A DNA stretch of 64,000 nt from Aquirufa rosea (GTDB lineage Bacteria > Bacteroidota > Bacteroidia > Cytophagales > Spirosomataceae): contig NZ_SDHY01000001.1 in NCBI RefSeq assembly GCF_004118285.1, forward strand, positions 310,001 through 374,000, given 5' to 3'. Both the position numbers and the translations under genes were made by a program. The number at the start of each line of letters is the position of its first letter. Position 1 is the first letter of the stretch. The notes beneath the pieces were generated by a model. That model did no database searches, was not told where the DNA came from, and saw only the letters and a list, made by a program, of their open reading frames with translations. Positions 41,523-50,128 of this stretch are shown one piece after another.

Positions 41523-43952
41523 ATGGAACAGCTCGTTCAAAGTCCCCAAACAAATACAAAATGCTATCACTGCGGTGAGACATTTGCGGATGAAATCGTA
41601 CATTTCCAGGAAAAAGATTTTTGTTGCCAAGGATGTAAAAATGTATACGAGCTGTTGCAAGACCATGAATTAGGCACTTATTATACCTGTGATGTCAATC
41701 CGGGTATATCTCCGAGTCTTCAGAATTTTGATTATTTAAACAAGCCCGCTTTTCGGGATAAATTGATTCAATTTTCCAACCAAGACATATCCAAAGTAAG
41801 TTTTAACCTTCCTAGCATTCACTGCCGCTCTTGCCTTTATTTGTTGGAAAACTTACATAAGCTTGATTCAGGCATTGTAAAAACTCAATTGAATTTTGGA
41901 AAAAAAGAATTGAGTGTTTGGTTCCGGGAACAGGAAATCAGCCTTGGAGCCTTAGCCTCTTTGTTAGCCAAGGTTGGTTATGAACCACTTTTATCTGAAG
42001 AGTCAGAGGGAAATGAGAAGAAAAAAAGATTATCCCAACAAACACAGCTTTTCATCAAATTAGGAGTAGCAGGTTTTTGTGCTGGAAATATTATGCTTTT
42101 TAGTTTTCCAGAATACTTAGGCATTGAAGATGGAAACCTGAAGTACTTATTTGGCTATTTAAACTTGATTTTAGGCTCTATTGCCTTATTTTATTCGGGT
42201 TCCGATTATTTCAAAAACATCTGGGCACACATTAAGTTAAAAAAAATCACCATTGAGATGCCAATTCTTTTAGGTGTTTTGGTAGGTTATTCACGAAGTG
42301 TGTATGAAATTCTAAGCCATACAGGAGCGGGCTATATGGATTCGGTATCGGGCCTTTTATTCTTTTTGTTAATAGGTAAGTGGTTTCAACAAAAGTCCTT
42401 TGATTTTCTATCTTTTGAGCGAAAATACACCTCTTATTTCCCATTAGTAATTACCAAAATCATGCAGGGAAAGGAAGAAATGGCCCCATTGAGCGAAATT
42501 CAGGTGGGTGATCGTTTGCGTATTCGAAACGAGGAAATCATTCCAGCAGATGCTATTTTAATCAAAGGAAAGAGCAATATGGATTACAGTTTTGTCACGG
42601 GTGAAAGTGAATGGGTAGCCATTCAATCGGGCAACTTAATCTATGCGGGAGGAAAGCATCATGGGGAGATGATAGAAATTGAAGTTAAAAAAGATCTGCA
42701 ACAAAGCCATTTGACTCAGTTATGGGAACAACAGGCATTCAAAGATCCTAGCTTTAAAGCAGAAAACTGGGAGAACTTTGCGAATCAAGTCGGAATCTAT
42801 TTTACCATAGGCCTGATTACTTTAGCGACTATCGTAGCCCTTTACTGGATACAAGTAGATCCAAGCAAATGGCAAAATTCCGTAGTAAGTATCTTGGTTA
42901 TAGCTTGTCCCTGTGCCTTGGCCATTTCTTACCCTTTTGCTTTGGGACATGGAGTTCGCTGGCTTTCCAAAAGTAACCTTTATGTAAAGGATATTCAGGC
43001 TTTGGAAAGAATGGGGCAGGTAGACACGGTAGTATTTGACAAAACTGGTACATTAACTTTGGCTAAATCTGAAGCACCTAACGTTTACTTACACCGTGAT
43101 TTGAGCGAGAATGAATTGGATATACTTTATTCTTTGTCCCTACAGTCGACACACCCACTTTCTCGTCGACTTTGCACCTATACCCAAAGTTTTGGAGACA
43201 GAAAATTATTGTCGATTAGTTCTTTTAAAGAGGTTCCTGGCAAAGGATTAGAGGCCCGATGGAAGGAATTACATATAAAAATTGGTTCTGCTAAATTTTT
43301 AGGAATCAATCCTAATGTCTCACCGCAGGATTTCTTTAGTTCTGAATCTCAACTATTTATACAAATTGGGGATGATGCCTTGGGTTATTTGGATTTCCCT
43401 TGGGAAAACAGGGAAGGAGTAGAATTTATGCTCAGAAAGTTGCAACATCACTATGATGTCTTTTTGGTATCTGGAGACAAGACGAACCATGCTGCTAGCC
43501 TAAAAGATTGGTTTGCAACAGAAGATCACATGAAGTTTGAATGTAGTCCTATGGAAAAAATGGATTTCATCAAGCAATTACAAGCTGAGGGAAAAAAGGT
43601 AATGATGGTAGGTGATGGCCTAAATGATGCAGGAGCCTTGCAACAGGCCCATGTGGGAATAGCTGTTTCTGATGATCATTTACATTTTACTCCAGCAAGT
43701 GATGCTATTTTACAAGGCCGTTCGCTAAGTCGTCTACCTGAATTTTTGAATTTTTCAAAAAAGGCCATTACCTTGATAAAAATGAGTTTCTTGTTGTCCT
43801 TGGTGTACAACACCATAGGATTGAGTTTTGCGGTACAGGGTAATCTATCGCCATTGGTAGCAGCGATTTTAATGCCTGTTAATTCCATCAGTATGTTGAT
43901 CATTGCTACTTGGGGAATGAATATATATGGCAAGCGATTGAAAACCAATTGA
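41523..43952 (+). CDS. ccoI: Copper-exporting P-type ATPase CcoI/FixI for cbb3 oxidase assembly
   Basis: An 809-residue P1B ATPase that supplies copper for cbb3 oxidase. The N-terminus carries a cysteine-rich zinc-finger-like part (C14-Y-H-C17, CCQGC at 34-38) and a degenerate HMA domain with HCRSC (C101, C104). Membrane helices include the copper pathway C462-P-C464. The phosphorylation site is D506 in DKTGTLT, and GDGLNDAGAL is the hinge. This long N-terminus distinguishes CcoI from general copper exporters. It is the first gene of the cbb3 locus, preceded by an Fnr-like box. Confidence 0.95.
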   Translation: MEQLVQSPQTNTKCYHCGETFADEIVHFQEKDFCCQGCKNVYELLQDHELGTYYTCDVNPGISPSLQNFDYLNKPAFRDKLIQFSNQDISKVSFNLPSIHCRSCLYLLENLHKLDSGIVKTQLNFGKKELSVWFREQEISLGALASLLAKVGYEPLLSEESEGNEKKKRLSQQTQLFIKLGVAGFCAGNIMLFSFPEYLGIEDGNLKYLFGYLNLILGSIALFYSGSDYFKNIWAHIKLKKITIEMPILLGVLVGYSRSVYEILSHTGAGYMDSVSGLLFFLLIGKWFQQKSFDFLSFERKYTSYFPLVITKIMQGKEEMAPLSEIQVGDRLRIRNEEIIPADAILIKGKSNMDYSFVTGESEWVAIQSGNLIYAGGKHHGEMIEIEVKKDLQQSHLTQLWEQQAFKDPSFKAENWENFANQVGIYFTIGLITLATIVALYWIQVDPSKWQNSVVSILVIACPCALAISYPFALGHGVRWLSKSNLYVKDIQALERMGQVDTVVFDKTGTLTLAKSEAPNVYLHRDLSENELDILYSLSLQSTHPLSRRLCTYTQSFGDRKLLSISSFKEVPGKGLEARWKELHIKIGSAKFLGINPNVSPQDFFSSESQLFIQIGDDALGYLDFPWENREGVEFMLRKLQHHYDVFLVSGDKTNHAASLKDWFATEDHMKFECSPMEKMDFIKQLQAEGKKVMMVGDGLNDAGALQQAHVGIAVSDDHLHFTPASDAILQGRSLSRLPEFLNFSKKAITLIKMSFLLSLVYNTIGLSFAVQGNLSPLVAAILMPVNSISMLIIATWGMNIYGKRLKTN

Positions 43953-44083
43953 AATCATATTCGTATCCACCGTTAGCTGAGTAAAATCATATTTTTAACC
44001 ACCAGATAAAAAGAACTTTACCTCGTAGTAAGATGTATTCGTACGCTTTCTGCAATCCTTGTTCTCTTAATTTATAGCATGTC

Positions 44084-44236
44084 ATGGAAATAATGTATTT
44101 AATGATTTTTTTGAGTTTACTCATGGCCATTGGATTCCTATTTGCCTTTATTTGGTTTATACGATCTGGTCAGCAAGATGACTTAATTACTCCTGGTATG
44201 CGAATCCTGAATGAAGATAAAAAGACAAACAATTAA
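44084..44236 (+). CDS. ccoS: cbb3 oxidase assembly protein CcoS
   Basis: A 50-residue protein encoded between ccoI and ccoNO. One N-terminal membrane helix (MYLMIFLSLLMAIGFLFAFIWFI) is followed by a short tail (RSGQQDDLITPGMRIL), the standard CcoS layout in which a QxDD segment follows the helix. In other bacteria CcoS is needed for cofactor insertion into CcoN. I chose the ATG at 44084 because the ATG five bases upstream is out of frame and stops after four codons. Its stop is 17 bases before ccoNO. Confidence 0.9.
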   Translation: MEIMYLMIFLSLLMAIGFLFAFIWFIRSGQQDDLITPGMRILNEDKKTNN

Positions 44237-44253
44237 TCTCAATTTAAACGCTT

Positions 44254-46383
44254 ATGAAGTCACAAACGACTACTTTGGATCAATTTTCGTACGATAACAA
44301 AACCGTCCGAAATTTTGCCATTGCAACCATTATCTGGGGTATTGTTGGAATGCTGGTCGGGGTTATCATTGCCTCGCAGTTATTCGAACCTGCCATGAAC
44401 GTCACCCAATACGGAACATTTGGTCGTATACGTCCGCTGCATACTAATGCAGTAATTTTCGCTTTTGTGGGTAATGCCATTTTTGCTGGAGTCTATTATT
44501 CCCTTCAGAGGCTACTAAAAGCACGCATGTTCAGTGACTTCCTTTCAGCTTTCCATTTCTGGGGTTGGCAATTAATCATTGTTGCAGCAGCCATCACCTT
44601 ACCATTAGGTATTACGACATCCCACGAATATGCTGAGTTAGAATGGCCTATTGATATTGCCATTACCTTGGTATGGGTAGCATTTGGTATCAATATGTTT
44701 GGTACGATTATTAAGCGTAGAGAGCGTCATTTATATGTAGCGATTTGGTTTTACATTGCTACGTTTGTAACGGTTGCCGTTTTACATTTAACTAATTCCG
44801 TTCAATTACCGATCTCATTCTTAAAAAGCTATTATGTATATGCTGGTGTACAAGATGCCTTAATTCAATGGTGGTATGGTCATAATGCAGTAGCATTTTT
44901 CTTAACTACACCATTTTTAGGTTTAATGTATTACTTCTTACCTAAAATGGCGAATCGTCCAGTTTATTCTTATCGTTTATCCATTTTACACTTCTGGGCT
45001 TTGATATTCATCTATATCTGGGCGGGCCCTCACCACTTATTATACTCTAGCTTACCGGATTGGGCTCAATCTTTAGGAGTTGTTTTCTCCATCATGTTGA
45101 TTGCTCCTTCTTGGGGTGGTATGATTAATGGTTTATTGACTTTACGAGGTGCATGGGATCAAGTTCGTGAAAATACGATATTGAAATTCATGGTGGTAGG
45201 TATCACCACGTATGGTATGGCCACTTTTGAAGGCCCTATGTTAAGTTTGAAAAATGTTAATGCCATTGCGCACTTTACCGACTGGATCGTAGCACACGTG
45301 CACGTAGGGGCTTTGGGTTGGAATGGATTTTTAACCTTCGCTATGTTATACTGGTTAGTACCACGGATTTTCCAAACCAGCTTGTTCTCCGAGAGATTAG
45401 TAAAAACTCACTTCTGGATTGGAACTTTAGGAATCGCCTTCTATGCTATTCCGATGTATATTTCTGGTTTCACTCAAGGGATGATGTGGAAGCAATTTAC
45501 TCCAGAGGGAACTCTTCAATATGGTAACTTTTTAGATACTACTTTACAAATTATCCCTATGCACCAAATGCGTGCTTTAGGTGGTACATTATACTTAATT
45601 GGAGCTATTTTAATGGCCTACAACTTATTCAAAACGATGGCTCAAGGTAGCTTATTAGCCAATGAACCAGCCGAAGCTGCACCACTAGAGGTAATCGTTT
45701 CTGAGAAAGAAATCAAAGGTTTACATTGGCATAGTTGGATTGAGAGAAGACCTATTCAATTGTTGATTGGTTCATTAATCATGATTTTGGTAGGTTCTTT
45801 AGTCGAATTAATCCCAACTTTTATGGTCAAATCCAATGTGCCGACTATTGCAGCCGTTCAGCCTTATACTTCATTAGAATTAGAGGGTAGAGATATTTAC
45901 ATCCGTGAAGGTTGCGTAAGCTGTCACTCACAATTGGTTCGTCCGTTCCGTAGTGAAACTGAGCGCTATGGTGAATTCTCTAAGTCAGGTGAATTTGTCT
46001 ACGATCATCCATTCTTGTGGGGTTCCAAAAGAACGGGACCAGATTTGCATCGTGAGGGCGGTAAATATCCAGATTCTTGGCATTACCACCACATGCGCGA
46101 ACCAGCCTCTATGTCGCCAGGTTCTATTATGCCTGCATACGAATGGTTATATGAGCAAAGTTTGAATACTTCTCAAACTCAGGCTAAGTTAAAAGCCATG
46201 AAAGCACTGGGTGTGCCATACGATGATGTACAGATTAAAAATGCTGTTAGTGATCTAGAAGCACAATCTAAAGAAATACAGGCAAGATTAGCCGAAGAAA
46301 AAATCAAAGTAGGAGCCGATAAGGAGATTATTGCCTTGATCGCTTATTTACAAAGATTAGGTACAGACATTTCTAAAAAATAA
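44254..46383 (+). CDS. ccoN: cbb3 cytochrome oxidase fused subunits I and II (CcoNO)
   Basis: Catalytic core of the high-affinity terminal oxidase. The 709 residues fuse CcoN (about 1-470) to CcoO (about 490-709). CcoN has about twelve membrane helices with heme and copper histidines in RIRPLHTNAVIF, QWWYGHNAVAFFL, WAGPHHLLYSSLPDW and VAHVHVGALGWNG. CcoO has one membrane helix and a heme c site C554-V-S-C-H558 in REGCVSCHSQLVRPF, with a probable axial methionine in SPGSIMPAYEWL. The fusion is common in Bacteroidota. It is the centre of the operon ccoS-ccoNO-ccoQ-ccoP. Confidence 0.96.
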   Translation: MKSQTTTLDQFSYDNKTVRNFAIATIIWGIVGMLVGVIIASQLFEPAMNVTQYGTFGRIRPLHTNAVIFAFVGNAIFAGVYYSLQRLLKARMFSDFLSAFHFWGWQLIIVAAAITLPLGITTSHEYAELEWPIDIAITLVWVAFGINMFGTIIKRRERHLYVAIWFYIATFVTVAVLHLTNSVQLPISFLKSYYVYAGVQDALIQWWYGHNAVAFFLTTPFLGLMYYFLPKMANRPVYSYRLSILHFWALIFIYIWAGPHHLLYSSLPDWAQSLGVVFSIMLIAPSWGGMINGLLTLRGAWDQVRENTILKFMVVGITTYGMATFEGPMLSLKNVNAIAHFTDWIVAHVHVGALGWNGFLTFAMLYWLVPRIFQTSLFSERLVKTHFWIGTLGIAFYAIPMYISGFTQGMMWKQFTPEGTLQYGNFLDTTLQIIPMHQMRALGGTLYLIGAILMAYNLFKTMAQGSLLANEPAEAAPLEVIVSEKEIKGLHWHSWIERRPIQLLIGSLIMILVGSLVELIPTFMVKSNVPTIAAVQPYTSLELEGRDIYIREGCVSCHSQLVRPFRSETERYGEFSKSGEFVYDHPFLWGSKRTGPDLHREGGKYPDSWHYHHMREPASMSPGSIMPAYEWLYEQSLNTSQTQAKLKAMKALGVPYDDVQIKNAVSDLEAQSKEIQARLAEEKIKVGADKEIIALIAYLQRLGTDISKK

Positions 46384-46387
46384 GACC

Positions 46388-46543
46388 ATGTTTAAGCAAT
46401 TCATATCTACAATACCGGGAGCAGATTCCTACATGATTTTTTCATTATTGGTATTCCTTGTATTCTTTGTTTTGGTAGGAGTCTATTTATTCTGGATGGA
46501 TAAAAAACATTTGGATAAAATGAGAAAAATGCCTCTAGAATAG
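46388..46543 (+). CDS. ccoQ: CcoQ-like small subunit of cbb3 oxidase
   Basis: A 51-residue protein that starts 4 bases after ccoNO. It has one hydrophobic helix (MIFSLLVFLVFFVLVGVYLFW) and a basic tail (DKKHLDKMRKMPLE), as expected for CcoQ, which stabilises the complex. Its place between ccoNO and ccoP is the standard one. The family is too short and variable for a firm match by eye. Confidence 0.8.
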   Translation: MFKQFISTIPGADSYMIFSLLVFLVFFVLVGVYLFWMDKKHLDKMRKMPLE

Positions 46544-46580
46544 GTCTAAAAGATTTTTGACAACATTTATTTATAACAAT

Positions 46581-47321
46581 ATGTTTAGTTCATTCACAGA
46601 AATTTGGTTAATCAGCTTGATATTTTTAACAAGCATTTTGATATTAATCGTAACCATGCAGCTTTCTTCTGCGCTTAAAAAATTAACTCAGGCACCTGGT
46701 CAAGTAGAAGAGGAAGCATCATTAAGCTGGTGGCAGAAATTTACCGGATTAAAACCTTTGGAAAAGGAGAAGGATCTGGAATTAGAGCATCAGTATGATG
46801 GCATCGTGGAGTTAGATAATCCTACTCCACCATGGTTCATGTACTTGTTTTACATTACCATTCTTTTCGGTATAGTCTATTTATTCTACTATCATGTGGC
46901 TCAAGATGGCAATATCCAAGAAACAGAATACAAAAATGAAGTAGCTGTTGCGGAGAAAGCAAGAGAAGAGTACATGAAAAAATTTGCAAATTCTGTAAAC
47001 GAGGATAATGTAAAAGCCTTAACAGCCGCGAAAGATTTAACAGAAGGTTCAAGTATTTATACCACAAATTGTGTAGCTTGTCATGGTGATAAAGGCCAGG
47101 GCGGGGTAGGACCTAACTTGACTGACGTGTATTGGTTGCACGGTGGAACCATTAAAGATTTATTTCATACCATCACGAACGGTGTTCCAGAGAAAGGGAT
47201 GATTGCATGGAATAAAACCTTAAATCCGATTCAGATTCAACAAGTTTCGTCTTATATTTTGACCTTACAAGGTACTAATCCTCCAGGGGCAAAAGAACCT
47301 CAAGGAACTGAACAAAAATAA
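46581..47321 (+). CDS. ccoP: cbb3 cytochrome oxidase subunit III (CcoP), mono-heme
   Basis: A 246-residue membrane-anchored cytochrome c that passes electrons to CcoNO. It has an N-terminal membrane helix, a soluble linker, the CcoP-type segment YDGIVELDNPTPPWFMYLFYITILFGIVYLFYYH with a second helix, and one heme site C164-V-A-C-H168 in a class I cytochrome fold. Classical CcoP has two heme motifs; only one is present here. I chose the ATG at 46581; the frame reaches a TTG at 46557. Confidence 0.93.
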   Translation: MFSSFTEIWLISLIFLTSILILIVTMQLSSALKKLTQAPGQVEEEASLSWWQKFTGLKPLEKEKDLELEHQYDGIVELDNPTPPWFMYLFYITILFGIVYLFYYHVAQDGNIQETEYKNEVAVAEKAREEYMKKFANSVNEDNVKALTAAKDLTEGSSIYTTNCVACHGDKGQGGVGPNLTDVYWLHGGTIKDLFHTITNGVPEKGMIAWNKTLNPIQIQQVSSYILTLQGTNPPGAKEPQGTEQK

Positions 47322-47342
47322 GTCACCTAAACTTTACTCTAT

Positions 47343-47555
47343 ATGAAACAGAATGTAGGACGTACTGACCGGATTGCTCGATTTGCCGCTGCGGTAGTTT
47401 TAGCTATCCTAACCTATGCAAAAATTATTCCGGAAAATTTATCTGTTGTTGTGTATGTAGTTGCTGGCATCATTGCTTTAACTGGAATCGTTCGTTTTTG
47501 TCCCTTATACAAACCTTTTGGTATAAGCACTTGTAGAGAAAAGGCTCCATTTTAA
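47343..47555 (+). CDS. Small DUF2892 membrane protein
   Basis: A 70-residue protein of the DUF2892 (YgaP C-terminal-like) family. VGRTDRIARFAAAVVLAIL starts the first helix, a second helix follows, and RFCPLYKPFGISTC is the conserved end with two cysteines. The function is unknown; in other proteins this domain is fused to rhodaneses. It lies in the cbb3 locus 21 bases after ccoP and is closed by a terminator that abuts ccoG. Confidence 0.88.
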   Translation: MKQNVGRTDRIARFAAAVVLAILTYAKIIPENLSVVVYVVAGIIALTGIVRFCPLYKPFGISTCREKAPF

Positions 47556-47560
47556 ACTAA

Positions 47561-47587
47561 AAGGTCCGGCAACGGACCTTCTTTTTT
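47561..47587 (+). terminator. Intrinsic terminator abutting the ccoG start codon
   Basis: An 8-bp perfect stem (47561-47568 with 47573-47580), GCAA tetraloop and CTTTTTT. The ccoG ATG follows directly at 47588, leaving no separate leader. Confidence 0.85.
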
Positions 47588-48991
47588 ATGTCAAACATCA
47601 GTTTAGAAAATGATGATTTTAGAAATCATCTATATAATCAAAGCAAAGACGGAAAACGTATTTGGATTTACCCAGGTAGAATTATAGGAAGACTATATCG
47701 CCTAAGAACATATTTTTCTTACCTGTTAATGATTTTACTTTTTGGCTTACCTTGGTTGGAGCGAAAAGGTGAACCTTTGTTTCTTTTCAATATCCTAGAG
47801 CGTAAGTTCATATTTTTCGGCGTTCCATTTTTTCCTCAAGACTTCCATCTAGTTGCCTTAGGTTTGGTGGCTTCCATCATATTTATTAGTCTATTTACTG
47901 TTTTATTTGGTCGTGTTTGGTGCGGATGGGCTTGCCCACAAACCATATTTATGGAAATGCTCTTCCGAAAAATCGAATATTGGATAGATGGAGACGACAA
48001 AGCCCAAAAAAGACTAGATGCCGCACCTTGGGATAGTAGTAAGATCATTAAACGCGTCAGTAAACACAGCCTATTCCTTATTTTATCATTTGCCATTTCC
48101 AATACGTTTTTAATGTATATCGTGGGTAAAAAAGAGTGGCTTAAGTTAGTCACCGAATCTCCTTTAGATCATTTGGCAGGTTTATTTGCTATCATTCTAT
48201 TTACGGGAACTTTCTATTTTGTTTTTGCCCGTTTCAGAGAGTTAGTATGTATTGTGGTTTGCCCTTATGGTCGTTTACAGGGAGTTTTACTGGACAATAA
48301 TTCCATATTAGTTTCCTATGACCATAAACGAGGAGAACCTAGAGGAAAAATACAAAAAGGTCAAGATCTTAGTCATCAAGGAGATTGTATTGACTGCCAT
48401 TGGTGTGTACGAGTTTGTCCTACGGGAATTGATATTCGAAATGGATCCAATCAGTTAGAATGCATCGGTTGTACATCTTGTATAGATGCCTGCGATGAGG
48501 TGATGGAGAAAATCAATAAGCCCAAGAATTTAATACGCTATGATTCGGTCAATGGAATCAATGAACAGAAGAAATTGAAATTCAACTTGAGAATTGGAGC
48601 ATACAGCACCGTATTATTATTATTAATTGGTGCCATTGCCTTCTTGTTATTGACAAGAAGCCCATGGGAAACAACCCTGCTAAGAACCCCTGGAATGACC
48701 TTCCAATTAGACGAAAAGAAGAAGGAAGTAAGTAATTTGTATAGCATTGAAATTTTGAACAAATCATTGGATTTACAAGATTTGCAGTTCCAAATCCCAG
48801 CCCCAATGCGCATACAATGGGTAGGAGCTCCTCCAAAGGCCATTGAACCAGGTAAAATGGTGAAATCTGAGTTTTTCATTAAAGCTCCTATGGGCGTTTG
48901 GAAAAGCAAGGATAAAATAACTATTGAGATTAAAAATAGAGAGGGATATACAGAGGTAATTAAAACTAGATTTATACAGCCTGATGAGTAA
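47588..48991 (+). CDS. ccoG: cbb3 oxidase maturation protein CcoG (RdxA/FixG)
   Basis: A 467-residue membrane protein with several N-terminal helices, a ferredoxin-like part and a C-terminal periplasmic Ig-like domain. CGWACPQTIFMEMLFRKIE is diagnostic; the two clusters are bound by CIDCHWCVRVCPTGIDIRNG and CIGCTSCIDACDEVM. CcoG is thought to reduce Cu(II) for cbb3 assembly. It starts next to a terminator of the previous gene and overlaps fixH by 8 bases, so ccoG-fixH-safE form a coupled group. Confidence 0.95.
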   Translation: MSNISLENDDFRNHLYNQSKDGKRIWIYPGRIIGRLYRLRTYFSYLLMILLFGLPWLERKGEPLFLFNILERKFIFFGVPFFPQDFHLVALGLVASIIFISLFTVLFGRVWCGWACPQTIFMEMLFRKIEYWIDGDDKAQKRLDAAPWDSSKIIKRVSKHSLFLILSFAISNTFLMYIVGKKEWLKLVTESPLDHLAGLFAIILFTGTFYFVFARFRELVCIVVCPYGRLQGVLLDNNSILVSYDHKRGEPRGKIQKGQDLSHQGDCIDCHWCVRVCPTGIDIRNGSNQLECIGCTSCIDACDEVMEKINKPKNLIRYDSVNGINEQKKLKFNLRIGAYSTVLLLLIGAIAFLLLTRSPWETTLLRTPGMTFQLDEKKKEVSNLYSIEILNKSLDLQDLQFQIPAPMRIQWVGAPPKAIEPGKMVKSEFFIKAPMGVWKSKDKITIEIKNREGYTEVIKTRFIQPDE

Positions 48992-49439
48992 CAACACAAA
49001 TAAAACATGGAATTGGGGACATGCCATAGTGGGCGTTTTTATCCTATTTGGCGCATTTATGGCCTATTTTTATGTCAATATGACACATGAAAAAGTAGAA
49101 TTAGTGGGCGACCACTACTATGAAGATGGGCAGAAATTTCAAATGAAAATTGATCAAAAAAAGGAAGCTGCACTTTTAAGCAAAAAAGTGGAATTACAAT
49201 TTAACGCGGCCTCTCATGAAGTTAAACTGAGTATTCTACCAGGTAGTCATGATCTTAAAGTCAATTTCTTCCGACCTTCTTCAGCGTCTCAAGATAAGGT
49301 ATTCTCCTTGGCTACACCTCAGGATAGTACTTGGACTATTCCTGGTGAATTCTTGACCAAAGGTCCATGGAAAATCACGTTAGAGTGGATGATTTCTGAT
49401 AAAAAATACCTCACAGAATATCGAATTATCGTTCCCTGA
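48984..49439 (+). CDS. fixH: FixH-family protein
   Basis: A 151-residue protein with one N-terminal membrane helix (GHAIVGVFILFGAFMAYFYV) and a periplasmic beta-rich domain, the FixH/CcoH layout. HEKVELVGDHYYEDGQKFQ is the conserved start of the periplasmic part. FixH takes part in cbb3 assembly, probably with CcoI. Its start overlaps ccoG by 8 bases and its stop overlaps the next ATG by one base. Confidence 0.9.
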   Translation: MSNNTNKTWNWGHAIVGVFILFGAFMAYFYVNMTHEKVELVGDHYYEDGQKFQMKIDQKKEAALLSKKVELQFNAASHEVKLSILPGSHDLKVNFFRPSSASQDKVFSLATPQDSTWTIPGEFLTKGPWKITLEWMISDKKYLTEYRIIVP

Positions 49440-50128
49440 TGCATACTTGGTACCTGAGCTTTTTTATTGGTTTAGCTGGAAGCTGGCATTGTATTGCCAT
49501 GTGTGGGCCTATCATGCTGCATGTCAGACAAAAAAATCAGCGATTAGCTAATGTAAGCACAGTGATGTACCAATTTGGTCGTATACTGACCTATAGTTTG
49601 ATGGGATTAGTTGTCGCCAGTTTGGGGTCCATTTGGATTTTCCCTAACTGGTGGCATCTGTATTATATCGTTGCAGGTTTGATTTTATTATTCCTTTCCA
49701 TCGGAAAACTAAAAGATAGCTATTTTGATTTCTTATATCGCTGGATCGGCAAACCCTTGCAGCAATCAGGCAGGGGATTAGGGACATGGGGGCATTTCCT
49801 ATTAGGAATGGGCAATGGATTGCTACCTTGTGGGTTAGTAACTGGGGGACTTAGTATAGCTTTAATTCAACCTAGCCCGATTGGGGGCGCTTTAACGATG
49901 TTCGTTTTTGGAATAAGTACCTTACCTGCTATTACTGCAGCTATCTTGAGTTTAGATTGGCTAGAAAAAAGGCAAAGTAATGCCTTGCGTTATGTTAAAT
50001 TATTAAGCTGGGCGGTGGCTATCATACTACTTTTCAGAGGAGCTTGGGGTATTGGAATGAGTCAATCCAATTACCTTAAAAACTCGTCCCTTAGCCCCAT
50101 TATTTGCCATCCATTTTCGGCTCAATAA
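49439..50128 (+). CDS. Sulfite exporter TauE/SafE-like protein of the cbb3 locus
   Basis: A 229-residue membrane protein with about six helices. The N-terminal HCIAMCGPIMLHVR, with its CxxCGP-like cysteine motif, and GMGNGLLPCGLVTGGLSIAL identify the SafE-like (CcoH/UreH-type) group that commonly accompanies ccoG-fixH and is suspected to move copper. The name sulfite exporter is a family label, not evidence for that substrate. It overlaps the fixH stop by one base and the convergent regulator gene by 7 bases. Confidence 0.88.
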   Translation: MHTWYLSFFIGLAGSWHCIAMCGPIMLHVRQKNQRLANVSTVMYQFGRILTYSLMGLVVASLGSIWIFPNWWHLYYIVAGLILLFLSIGKLKDSYFDFLYRWIGKPLQQSGRGLGTWGHFLLGMGNGLLPCGLVTGGLSIALIQPSPIGGALTMFVFGISTLPAITAAILSLDWLEKRQSNALRYVKLLSWAVAIILLFRGAWGIGMSQSNYLKNSSLSPIICHPFSAQ

